This document shows positions 1-7,470 of a stretch of 39,525 bases of DNA, one piece after another (the stretch's first letter is position 1; every line of letters begins with the position of its first letter). Under the pieces are notes generated by a model that saw only the letters and a list, made by a program, of their open reading frames with translations, did not search any database and was not told the DNA's origin. The stretch is from contig JABWCO010000017.1 of the NCBI GenBank assembly GCA_013360185.1, forward strand, positions 1-39,525, in the 5' to 3' direction. Source of the stretch: Bdellovibrio sp. (GTDB taxonomy: Bacteria; Bdellovibrionota; Bdellovibrionia; Bdellovibrionales; Bdellovibrionaceae). The position numbers were made by a program, and so were the translations under genes.

Positions 1-1617
1 CGACTCAGCCGCTTTAGTCTTGTCCCATTTAAAACGGCGCAGCACCCGTTCAATATGAATTTTCTCTATTTCGTCTAAACTAAGCAATTCATCGTTTTGC
101 ATTTGCGCGTCGTCATTTTGCTTTTTTATGAAAATATTCTCTTTTAACAGTACATCGCCTTTTGTGAGTACGATTGCCTGCATAAGGAGGTTTTCCAGTT
201 CTCTCACGTTCCCAATCCAGTTATATTCCTGCAGGTAAACAATAACTTCTTCCGGAACTTTTTTTACACTTTTATGAAGCTCAGTATTTATTTTATTGAT
301 GAAATGATTTACCAATAATGGTATATCTTCTTTTCGGTCGCGCAGGGGCGGAATTTCGAAATTTACCACGTTCAGCCTGAAATATAAATCTTCCCGGAAT
401 TTATTCTGATGAACCAGCGCTTCCAGGTTTCTGTTTGTCGCGGTTATTATTCTTGCTTTCATTGGAATTGTTTCAACTCCGCCGACACATTCAAATTCCC
501 GTTCCTGTAATACCCGCAGTAATTTTGCCTGAAGGTTTGGCGACATTTCGGAAATTTCATCCAGGAAAATCGTACCCTCTCCTGCAAGTTCAAATTTCCC
601 TTTTTTATCTTTTATTGAACCGGTAAACGCGCCCTTAACATGGCCGAATAGCTCGCTTTCCAAAAGTGTTTCCGTGATCGCGGTGCAATTTACTGCCACG
701 AATGGCAAATTTTTTGTTACTCCGCCATAATGAATCGCTTTTGCCACCAATTCTTTTCCGGTGCCGCTCTCTCCCTGTATCAGAACCGTTACACGGTTGT
801 CTGACACTGACCCGATTTTCTTAAAAATCTCCTTCATGCTGTCTGTTTTACCGATTATCGTGTTTTCAATATTGAAATCTGCATCGGCAGTTATTACTTC
901 AATGGTCTCGCTGAGTTTTTTATTTTCTAATGCCCGTCTAATCGAAACTTTAAGTCGCTCGACTTCAATCGGCTTTTCAATAAAATCATAAGCCCCTTTT
1001 TGCATGGCTTCTTTCGGACCCATAATACGCTTTTGATCGCCGGAATTTTGCATACTAAAGCGAATTCCCGGAGTGACAAGGTAAAGATCGCGATTTTGTA
1101 AAAGGTCTAATTCATGCGGAGAGCAAACGACACTGGATAAACCCGCGTCTTTCACGAGTGTCGCCAGATCCGTCACGTGCTGAGCGATCGACTGGTCTTT
1201 CATATTTTTCGGCAGAGAGTCCTCGCCCCACGAAGTCAAGATCGTCACGGCTAAAACTTTGAAAGGACGTTTTTGATTTAGCTCTTTTTCAATCTCCGCC
1301 ATTTTCTTTAAAGCCTCAGCCCCGCTCAGGGCATGGACCGTCACAAGCGATGCGCCCGCCTCAAAGCTCGCGCGCACTGCGGCCTCCATCGTTGAAGGTA
1401 TATCGAAGTGTTTATTATCAAGGAAGATGGGTGCCCTTTGCGCCACTTCTTTCACGAATTCCATACCGTATCGCAGACACAGTCGAGGGCCGAGCTTAAT
1501 GCCACCAATAATTTCGGCGACTTCATCCGCGATTTTCAGCGCTTGATCACGGGTGTCTACGTCCAAAGCCAGAATGATCGGATTTTTCATTGGCGCTGAG
1601 CGCGCGTTGCGAATCAT
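1..1617 (-). CDS. Chimeric frame: PyrF N-terminal part joined to sigma54 response regulator, 3' end cut by window
   Basis: One frame of 539 codons runs from ATG 1617 (GGGGG five bases upstream) to the window edge. Residues 1 to about 205 are orotidine-5'-phosphate decarboxylase, with the D-x-K-x-x-D active site (FLDNKHFDIP) and the late VTPGIR and GDQKR motifs. PyrF should continue as GAD-YLVVGRPI-like sequence to about 235 residues. Here it turns at EAMQKGA into YDFIEKPIEVERL, the last strand and helix of a receiver domain. An AAA+ sigma54 domain follows: Walker A GESGTGKE near residue 282, GAFTG near 330, Walker B FLDEI near 350, then WIGNVRELEN and the start of a Fis-type helix region. The receiver lacks its first 80 or so residues, including the phosphorylated Asp, and PyrF lacks its phosphate-binding end. 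Codon use changes at the join (more ATA, AGA, CGG and GTA). Assembly chimera is the likeliest reading; a natural fusion is not excluded. Confidence 0.85.
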   Translation of the reverse strand, partial: MIRNARSAPMKNPIILALDVDTRDQALKIADEVAEIIGGIKLGPRLCLRYGMEFVKEVAQRAPIFLDNKHFDIPSTMEAAVRASFEAGASLVTVHALSGAEALKKMAEIEKELNQKRPFKVLAVTILTSWGEDSLPKNMKDQSIAQHVTDLATLVKDAGLSSVVCSPHELDLLQNRDLYLVTPGIRFSMQNSGDQKRIMGPKEAMQKGAYDFIEKPIEVERLKVSIRRALENKKLSETIEVITADADFNIENTIIGKTDSMKEIFKKIGSVSDNRVTVLIQGESGTGKELVAKAIHYGGVTKNLPFVAVNCTAITETLLESELFGHVKGAFTGSIKDKKGKFELAGEGTIFLDEISEMSPNLQAKLLRVLQEREFECVGGVETIPMKARIITATNRNLEALVHQNKFREDLYFRLNVVNFEIPPLRDRKEDIPLLVNHFINKINTELHKSVKKVPEEVIVYLQEYNWIGNVRELENLLMQAIVLTKGDVLLKENIFIKKQNDDAQMQNDELLSLDEIEKIHIERVLRRFKWDKTKAAES

Positions 1618-1628
1618 ATTTCCCCCAT

Positions 1629-1643
1629 GTCTCAGGATGAGAT
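1629..1643. promoter_or_regulatory. GTCTCA-N3-TGAGAT inverted repeat upstream of pyrF
   Basis: An inverted repeat matching 11 of 12 arm bases of the GTCTCA-N3-TGAGAC palindromes at 26561 and 27626 lies 12 bases before the pyrF start codon. At that place it could bind a repressor or form part of the leader. With a single mismatch and a different distance from the start, membership in the same operator family is only a possibility. Confidence 0.3.
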
Positions 1644-1800
1644 TTTCGAAAAGACACACCTTTTAAGTCAAGGATTACTGTGGACTCAGACCCGCGTCGC
1701 AGAGTGGGACCTTACAGCAAGAAAATAGCCTGCCCCATAGGAGAAATCACATTTTTAGCACCAGCTAAGATATAATAATGGCTAAGGAGAAAATAATTCC

Positions 1801-2226
1801 ATGATGGATGATTTAAAGCGTCGCAGACGTCTTATTGTTAATCGCGAGGTCCAATACGATGTTCTAATGTACGTGGGAGTCTTCGTGGTCTCCCTTTTTG
1901 CCGTACAGGTCGTTACCGCCTATCTTTTTTTAGATCAGGTCCAGCGTAACGTAGGATCGATGAGCGCCCTCGAGTTTATTTCACGCTATAAGGTCAGCTT
2001 TATGGTGTATCAAATTATCCCAGTCACATTTTGCCTGGTGATCGGCGCTTTTATCTTCAATCGTTTGACCAGTCGAATTGCCGGTCCACTTTATAACATG
2101 CGCCGGACTTTGCAACGCGTTCGCAACGAAGAGCTGGACAGCGCTGTGATAAAATTGCGCGAAGATGACTATTTTCAAGAGGAAATTGAAGATATCAACG
2201 CGATCTTAAAGAAGCGCGTAAAATAA
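1801..2226 (+). CDS. Two-helix inner-membrane protein with HAMP-like domain
   Basis: This 141-residue protein has a basic N-terminus (KRRRRL), a first membrane helix at about residues 24-46, a short external stretch, a second helix at about 72-92, and then a cytoplasmic HAMP-like segment (SRIAGPLYNMRRTLQRV) ending in an acidic helix. HAMP domains relay signals across membranes, but no kinase, cyclase or methyl-accepting domain follows, so it may act as a partner subunit or a solitary transducer. AAGGAG at 1784-1789 supports ATG 1801; ATG 1804 is a less well spaced alternative. The gene stands alone between the divergent pyrF and a convergent operon, and ends at a strong terminator. The exact function is unknown. 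Confidence 0.75.
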   Translation: MMDDLKRRRRLIVNREVQYDVLMYVGVFVVSLFAVQVVTAYLFLDQVQRNVGSMSALEFISRYKVSFMVYQIIPVTFCLVIGAFIFNRLTSRIAGPLYNMRRTLQRVRNEELDSAVIKLREDDYFQEEIEDINAILKKRVK

Positions 2227-2243
2227 ACCACATAAAATCAAAC

Positions 2244-2278
2244 AAAAAAAGGGAGGCTTTGGGGCCTCCCTTTTTTTT
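2244..2278. terminator. Bidirectional intrinsic terminator
   Basis: A seven-pair GC stem (GGGAGGC with GCCTCCC, loop of six) is flanked by seven A on the left and eight T on the right. It can therefore stop both the plus-strand HAMP gene and the converging SPFH operon, whose last codons overlap the T run. Confidence 0.9.
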
Positions 2279-3233
2279 AATTTTTGCTGCCAGCTAAAAG
2301 CTCCTTGATCGAACCCATCGCACCCAAAGCCGTACTCGCTTCGTAAGGAACAAAGATCTTGTCCCCGTCTTGGGCGACGAACTCACCGAACTTTTGGATA
2401 TAGTCAGTCGCAATCAAATATTTTGCCGTAAGATCTGAATCACCCATCGCTGACTTAACCAAGGTGATGGCTTCTCTTTTTGCATCGGCAACACTTTTAA
2501 TCGCCTGTGCTTCACCCTCTGCTCTGCGGATTTGTGCTTCTTTTTCACCTTCCGCTAAATTGATTTGCTCTTGGCGAATACCTTCAGAACGAGAAATACG
2601 CGCTTGTTTGTCACCCTCTGCTTCCAGAACCTTCGCACGACGCTCACGTTCTGCTTGCATTTGCTTTTCCATCGCCACTTGAATTTCACGTGGTGGTGTG
2701 ATGTTTCTAAGCTCCACACGGTTTACTTTCGTACCCCATTTATCAGTCGCTTCATCTAAAATCGCTTTCAACTTCGCATTAATAACATCACGCGAGGTCA
2801 ACGTTTGATCCAGATCCATTTCACCGATCACGTTACGCAGAGACGTCTGCGCCAACTGGGCAACGGCTAACGGTAGGTTCGCGATTTCGTACGCGGCTTT
2901 GACCGGATCAATCACTTGGACATATAACAGGGCATCGATTTCGATTGATACGTTATCACCCGTGATAACTTTTTGACTGGGAACATCGAAAACTGTTTCA
3001 CGCAAGTCTAAGCGTGAAGAGGTCGTCAAGACATCATGGTCTAACCAGTAAATGCGGCGAGGCTGATCAAAAAACGGGATCACGAAGTTCAAGCCATTTT
3101 TTAAAGTGCGCGAATAGCTTCCTAAACGTTCTACGACCATGCATTCACTCTGCTGGATCACGTACACGGTTTTTGACAAAGCTAAAATCGCGAGAGCGAC
3201 AATCACTAAAAGTACTACAAAAGTAATTTCCAT
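2277..3233 (-). CDS. qmcA: SPFH/band 7 membrane protein, QmcA/stomatin-like
   Basis: This 318-residue protein starts with one membrane helix (residues 3-24), followed by the SPFH core (QQSECMVVERLGSY, then GLNFVIPFFD and the ITGDNVSIEIDALLYVQV signature). A long charged coiled coil lies at about 190-260, rich in AEGE and RAEGE repeats, and a short C-terminal tail follows. These proteins oligomerise into membrane microdomain scaffolds and often bind membrane proteases. An NfeD protein lies just upstream in the same operon (51-base gap), the classic SPFH-NfeD pairing. Length and motif order are normal. The symbol follows the E. coli homologue and is an assignment by family; other stomatin-like names would also fit. 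Confidence 0.88.
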   Translation of the reverse strand: MEITFVVLLVIVALAILALSKTVYVIQQSECMVVERLGSYSRTLKNGLNFVIPFFDQPRRIYWLDHDVLTTSSRLDLRETVFDVPSQKVITGDNVSIEIDALLYVQVIDPVKAAYEIANLPLAVAQLAQTSLRNVIGEMDLDQTLTSRDVINAKLKAILDEATDKWGTKVNRVELRNITPPREIQVAMEKQMQAERERRAKVLEAEGDKQARISRSEGIRQEQINLAEGEKEAQIRRAEGEAQAIKSVADAKREAITLVKSAMGDSDLTAKYLIATDYIQKFGEFVAQDGDKIFVPYEASTALGAMGSIKELLAGSKN

Positions 3234-3284
3234 TTTTCCTATTTCCTTTCAAAAGAAATCTTCAAATATTTTTTCAATCGTGGT

Positions 3285-3740
3285 CTAAGTCTCTTCATTC
3301 AACGGCTGGACCCACACCTTGTTGCCATCCATTTTTGTGATGGTCACTAGGGTGCCAACGCGCAGTTCTCTTTCACTGTAGCTACGCGCTTGCCAAGTAT
3401 CGCCGTAAAGTTTGACGTAACCCGTTTTACCCGGCGCAATCGGTTCAATCACCGACGCCTCAGCGCCGATCATTCCATCTGCCGTGGTTCTTGCCCTTGG
3501 CAAATGAGCAAACTCCTTTAAGTACTTGCGAACAAAAAAGAAAGCGGCAAATTGAGCGACAATCAAAATCGGCACCAAGATAAATAAATTATTAGTAAAG
3601 GCTGCTGCACCGGCTGTGATAATAAAACCCAAGCCGATTGGAAGAATGACGAACCCGGGAACGACGGCTTCGGCTAAAACCAGCACCAGACCCACTGCTA
3701 AAAATTGCAACCAGAGGTTGTCCTGTAACATCATAACCAT
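3285..3740 (-). CDS. NfeD family membrane protein, short form
   Basis: This 151-residue protein has an N-terminal hydrophobic region with three to four predicted membrane segments (about residues 8-70). A soluble OB-fold-like domain of about 70 residues follows, containing GAEASVIEPIAPGKTGYVKLYG and a terminal WVQP. That is the short NfeD form, without the N-terminal ClpP-like protease domain of long NfeD. Short NfeD proteins partner with SPFH proteins such as the one encoded next. AGGA seven bases upstream supports ATG 3740, although ATGs at codons 3 and 4 are possible. It sits nine bases after the stop of the RHH gene, so the three are probably co-transcribed. Confidence 0.85.
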   Translation of the reverse strand: MVMMLQDNLWLQFLAVGLVLVLAEAVVPGFVILPIGLGFIITAGAAAFTNNLFILVPILIVAQFAAFFFVRKYLKEFAHLPRARTTADGMIGAEASVIEPIAPGKTGYVKLYGDTWQARSYSERELRVGTLVTITKMDGNKVWVQPLNEET

Positions 3741-3749
3741 TTTTAGTCC

Positions 3750-4043
3750 TTACTCGAATTCTGATTTCAAAGATTTAATCTTGCTTAAACGCACATCCAG
3801 GAGATCCTTCAATACCTGCACTAAGAGGGGTTCAATATCCTTGTCCGTGGCGCCGGTATTTGAGACTATCTTTTCATACAAGTCTCGTGTTTTACGGCTT
3901 ACAGATAATGTGATTTTAGTGTCGCTGAAATAGTCTTCTAATAAGTCGCGAATTAAACCACTGACATTGATTTGCGCCTTACTTAAGCGCTCATATTGAT
4001 CTTCTTCAATTAGTACGCTGATTCTTTTTACATTGTCAGACAT
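3750..4043 (-). CDS. Ribbon-helix-helix type small protein, putative regulator of the NfeD/SPFH operon
   Basis: The chosen start (codon MSDNVKR) has GGGAG six bases upstream, giving 97 residues. A longer frame from 4064 would overlap the repeats described next. Residues 4-35 (VKRISVLIEEDQYERLSK, then NVSGLIRDLLEDYF) fit one beta strand plus two helices as in Arc/CopG/MetJ proteins, which bind DNA as dimers. The remaining 60 residues form charged helices, perhaps for oligomerisation. The gene heads an operon with NfeD and SPFH and has repeated half-sites directly upstream, suggesting autoregulation. The family call rests on pattern alone. No toxin partner is seen, so an antitoxin role is not supported. 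Confidence 0.65.
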   Translation of the reverse strand: MSDNVKRISVLIEEDQYERLSKAQINVSGLIRDLLEDYFSDTKITLSVSRKTRDLYEKIVSNTGATDKDIEPLLVQVLKDLLDVRLSKIKSLKSEFE

Positions 4044-4053
4044 AACACTCCCG

Positions 4054-4094
4054 TTGATACGCATGAATATGCATCAATATTATTTGATATGCAA
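4054..4094. promoter_or_regulatory. Three alternating TTGATRYGCA-like half-sites before the RHH gene
   Basis: TTGATACGCAT occurs at 4054-4064, its inverted relative at 4067-4077 (TTGATGCATAT on the minus strand) and TTGATATGCAA at 4084-4094. The outermost copy lies 11 bases from the start codon. Clustered short half-sites in alternating orientation over an AT-rich promoter are typical of operators for RHH dimers. Confidence 0.45.
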
Positions 4095-4147
4095 TAAGTA
4101 TTATCGGAAGCGCATGTTTTCGAAAAAAACGCTTTTATTCCCTTAAT

Positions 4148-5152
4148 TTAGGACCATGCGCAAGACATCGATATTTGCCCCGTCCCGGAACGGATAGCAC
4201 CCAAGCGCCAGGCTTTGACGTTGTTTTTAGTTAAGTGGGACAAGACGGCCGCCGCGTCGGCTTTTTTCACTAAAATGGTTAAACCCACGCCCATGTTGAA
4301 CGTCCGAAACAGTTCTTCTTTCGGAATATCGACTCGTTTTAAAATTGTTTTAAAGACGGGTGCCATTTCATCCGTGCTGGGCCAATAGGTCAGGTCGTAA
4401 TCAAAGCTTTCGCTTATGCGTGGAATATTGTCGACACCTCCGCCTGTCATATGGGCGGCAGCCAGTATCGAAGAGGAGAATTTTTTTCGTAAGTCATTAA
4501 ATGTCTGCACATAAATTTTTGTCGGCTCCAACAGTTGCTCAATCAACGTCGTTTCATGGTCATCCACGAGCTTGCGCAACAGCGAATAGCCATTCGAATG
4601 AAAACCGCTTGAGGCTATTCCCAAAAGGACATCACCTTCTGCCATATCCTTGTCCGTGAACATTTCTTCTGGCGATAAGTCGCCGACACTGAAACCTGCT
4701 AAGTCGTACTCCCCGTCTTGATAGACCCCTGGCATTTCGGCGGTTTCACCACCGATCAAGGCCATGCCGGACTGTTTGCAACCATCAACCATCCCGGCAA
4801 TCAATTCTTCACTGACCCGAGTGTCGAGTTTACCAAAGGCCATGTAGTCTAAAAAAAACATGGGTCGCGCACCGACACACAACAAATCATTCACACACAT
4901 CGCGACCAGATCAATACCGATGCCATGATGTCTGTTGGCTTTTTGCGCGAGTTTTAATTTGGTGCCAACCCCGTCCGTGCATGATGCCAGGTACTTTTGT
5001 TCGTTTAATTTGTAAACGGCCGCAAAACCACCAATGCCTTGCAGAACCTGGTCATTAAAGGTGGTTGGCACTAAGGTTTTGATACGATCCACGAAGGCAT
5101 CAGCTTTGTGAACATCGACACCTGAAGTTTTGTAGTCCATGGATTTCGTCAT
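4148..5152 (-). CDS. purM: AIR synthetase (phosphoribosylformylglycinamidine cyclo-ligase)
   Basis: PurM closes FGAM to aminoimidazole ribonucleotide using ATP, the fifth step of purine synthesis. The 334 residues match the usual 330-350. They show the GVDVHKADAFVDRIK start, YLASCTDGVGTKLKLA, the dinucleotide-binding DLVAMCVNDLLCVGARPMFF region, GGETAEMPGVY, and GGGVDNIPR late in the protein. AAGGAG seven bases before ATG 5152 fixes the start. It is the last gene of the purine operon, 63 bases after purH. That is the widest gap in the operon, which may explain why it has its own strong ribosome site. No clear terminator follows before 4107. Confidence 0.96.
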   Translation of the reverse strand: MTKSMDYKTSGVDVHKADAFVDRIKTLVPTTFNDQVLQGIGGFAAVYKLNEQKYLASCTDGVGTKLKLAQKANRHHGIGIDLVAMCVNDLLCVGARPMFFLDYMAFGKLDTRVSEELIAGMVDGCKQSGMALIGGETAEMPGVYQDGEYDLAGFSVGDLSPEEMFTDKDMAEGDVLLGIASSGFHSNGYSLLRKLVDDHETTLIEQLLEPTKIYVQTFNDLRKKFSSSILAAAHMTGGGVDNIPRISESFDYDLTYWPSTDEMAPVFKTILKRVDIPKEELFRTFNMGVGLTILVKKADAAAVLSHLTKNNVKAWRLGAIRSGTGQISMSCAWS

Positions 5153-5215
5153 TTTGTCTCCTTGTCATTTAAAAATACTTTGCGATCTGTGACATCCAAA
5201 AATAGGAAGGCACCC

Positions 5216-6739
5216 CTAGTGAAGAAAGTGTCTTCGTCCCGTGAACATCATGGCTATGCCAAGCTTGTTGGCCTCGTTGATGACTTCGTTGTCTTTTACG
5301 GAGCCCCCTGGCTGGATGATGTATTTGATCCCGAGCTTCGCAGCCACTTGCACAGAGTCCGCAAAAGGGAAGAAGGCGTCAGAGGCCAATACCACGTGAG
5401 AGACATCCTTGATGCCCTTGTCCTGCAAACGGGAGGTGATTAATTTTTCAATGCAGTCGATGCGGTTCGTTTGACCAGAACCCATCGTTAAGAGTTCGAA
5501 CTCTGGCCCCTCTTGCTGACAAAGAGCGATGGCATTGCTTTTTAAATTTTTCACTGCGAGCATTGCAAAGCCTGCAAGCTTTTGTTTTTCGGAATTGAAG
5601 GTATTTGTTGTCACGACCTTCTCATTGCTAAGATCAAAGGAGTCTTGCTGCTGCAACAAAAGCCCCCCTTCGATAGAACGAGTCTGCCACGCGGACTGAG
5701 CTTGCAGATTTACTTCCAGGACGCGGCAGTTCTTTTTCAGTTTTTCGCGGGCACTGTCAGTAAAGGATGGCGCAAGAATCACCTCTATGAATTTTGCTGA
5801 GAAAAAATTTGCGACTTCTTCAGTGACTGGGAAATTCAAAGCGATGATGCCTCCGAAAGAGCTTTTCTGATCACCCTTCCAGGCTTTTTCTAAAGCTCGT
5901 AACGGCGTTTCTGCCACCGCCAACCCGCAAGGCGTATTGTGTTTCACCACGACCGCCGTGGGTAAAGCGTTACCTGACTGCCATGCGTGGACATCCTGTA
6001 AGGTCTTTAAGGCAAAATCGGCATCTAAATAATTATTGTAAGACATCTCTTTCCCCTGCAGCGCTTGCGCGTGTGCCAGTCCGGGATGAAAAGGATCTTT
6101 TAGGACCAGAGCTTTTTGATGAGGATTTTCACCATAACGAAGCACGTCTTCAGACTGTTGAGTTAAATAGCCTGCAATGGCCATATCGTAAAAAGCGGTC
6201 ATCGTATAAACTTTAGCAGCGCATTTTTGGCGAAAGGCCAAAGTAGTTTTTCCGTGATGGGCCGTGAATTCTTTTTGAAATTCCGCGTATTGTGAAGGTT
6301 CACAAAGCACAGTCACAGAGTGGAAGTTTTTTGCGCCTGCTCGTAACATTGTTGGTCCGCCGATATCGATATTTTCCACGCACTCTTCCAAGGCCGCCTG
6401 TTTTATTAGGGTTTCATGAAAGTGATATAAATTAACGACCACCAAGTCGATGGGATTAACACCCAGTTGAGCCGCCTGTGCGACATCTTGCGGATCATCG
6501 CGGCGATATAATAATGCCGAGGCAATTTCGAAGCTGATTGTTTTCATGCGACCTTGAAAAGCTTCGCCGTTGCCACTTAGATTTTCGACAGGCGTGACCT
6601 TAAAGCCTGCCTCGGAGAGGGCTTTTGCTGTGCCTCCGCTAGCGATCAGTTCTACGTTTTGGCTGGCCAAAGTTTGTGCTAAGGACAGCAAGTTGGTTTT
6701 ATCTGAAACACTCAGCAAAGCTCTTTTAATAAGAATCAT
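5216..6739 (-). CDS. purH: Bifunctional AICAR transformylase / IMP cyclohydrolase
   Basis: PurH performs the last two steps to IMP: formyl transfer from 10-formyl-THF to AICAR, then ring closure. The 507 residues hold an MGS-like cyclohydrolase domain (about 1-190, with [19 protein letters not shown] and GRMKT) and the transformylase domain (about 200-507, with RYGENPHQ). The catalytic pair Lys266-His267 lies in [10 protein letters not shown]. The start overlaps the purQ stop as ATGA, and AAGAGG precedes it. Length, domain order and catalytic residues are all regular, so a functional enzyme is expected. Confidence 0.97.
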   Translation of the reverse strand: MILIKRALLSVSDKTNLLSLAQTLASQNVELIASGGTAKALSEAGFKVTPVENLSGNGEAFQGRMKTISFEIASALLYRRDDPQDVAQAAQLGVNPIDLVVVNLYHFHETLIKQAALEECVENIDIGGPTMLRAGAKNFHSVTVLCEPSQYAEFQKEFTAHHGKTTLAFRQKCAAKVYTMTAFYDMAIAGYLTQQSEDVLRYGENPHQKALVLKDPFHPGLAHAQALQGKEMSYNNYLDADFALKTLQDVHAWQSGNALPTAVVVKHNTPCGLAVAETPLRALEKAWKGDQKSSFGGIIALNFPVTEEVANFFSAKFIEVILAPSFTDSAREKLKKNCRVLEVNLQAQSAWQTRSIEGGLLLQQQDSFDLSNEKVVTTNTFNSEKQKLAGFAMLAVKNLKSNAIALCQQEGPEFELLTMGSGQTNRIDCIEKLITSRLQDKGIKDVSHVVLASDAFFPFADSVQVAAKLGIKYIIQPGGSVKDNEVINEANKLGIAMMFTGRRHFLH

Positions 6740-7470
6740 TTTTTACCTCTTAAAAATTCAACAGCACTTTTAAAAAATTCTAAACCCCAAGCTTTGCCTG
6801 TAAATGGCAAGTGCCAATCATGCAAGGCGGCCTCTGGATGCGGCATCAAAGCAAACACCAAGCCAGAAGGGTCGCAAAGGCCGGCGACACGACCTTGAGC
6901 ACCGTTCACGTCTTCTTGATATTTCAAAACAACTTGTTGCTGCCCTTGCAAACGCGCGAAAAGCTCTTCGCTTTGACAGACGAAGCGCCCCTCGCCATGC
7001 CGAATCGGCAAAACGAAATCCTTCGGTAAACTTTTCGTCCAGACACACGGTGATTTTTCATTGCGCTCAACTGTCACCCAGCGATCGATGAAATGACCTT
7101 GCTCATTTTTCACTAAGGCACAGCTTCTTTGAAAATCTGCATCGGGCAAAAGACCCAGACGAATCAATGTTTGAAAACCGTTGCAAATTCCTAGGACGGG
7201 GCGAGTTTTTACAAACTCCTGCAGCTCGGCCTTTAAGGTGTTTTCTAATTTTAATGACAGAATCTGCCCACTGCCAAGATGGTCGCCAAAAGAGAAACCT
7301 CCTGGGAACACCAGGGCTTCGTAACTTTGCAACGAATGGGGATTTTTAAGAAGTTCGTTGACGTGAACTTTATAAGCCTCGCCCCCGGCAAGCTCGATAG
7401 CCCGGGCGGTTTCGTTTTCGCAGTTAATTCCATCGCCCCATAAAACTAGGAACTTAGGCTTGGTAGACAT
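6736..7470 (-). CDS. purQ: FGAM synthase glutaminase subunit
   Basis: This 244-residue class I glutamine amidotransferase supplies ammonia to PurL. The nucleophile Cys96 lies in GICNGFQ, and the His/Glu pair in MPHPEA near residue 220; GGFSFGDHLGSG forms the oxyanion region. It overlaps the end of purL by 17 bases and purH by four. Stand-alone PurQ normally partners with small PurL plus PurS, but the adjacent PurL here is about 1014 residues, so this looks like a long-type FGAM synthase whose glutaminase domain is a separate chain. Confidence 0.96.
   Translation of the reverse strand: MSTKPKFLVLWGDGINCENETARAIELAGGEAYKVHVNELLKNPHSLQSYEALVFPGGFSFGDHLGSGQILSLKLENTLKAELQEFVKTRPVLGICNGFQTLIRLGLLPDADFQRSCALVKNEQGHFIDRWVTVERNEKSPCVWTKSLPKDFVLPIRHGEGRFVCQSEELFARLQGQQQVVLKYQEDVNGAQGRVAGLCDPSGLVFALMPHPEAALHDWHLPFTGKAWGLEFFKSAVEFLRGKK

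Noticed and set aside
3750-4064. Toxin-antitoxin pair with the RHH protein as antitoxin
   Set aside because: No adjacent small toxin gene exists; the downstream genes are NfeD and SPFH membrane proteins.
5162-5443. Plus-strand 93-residue frame opposite purH
   Set aside because: It lies antisense to a conserved enzyme and has no ribosome site or family signal; a shadow of purH.
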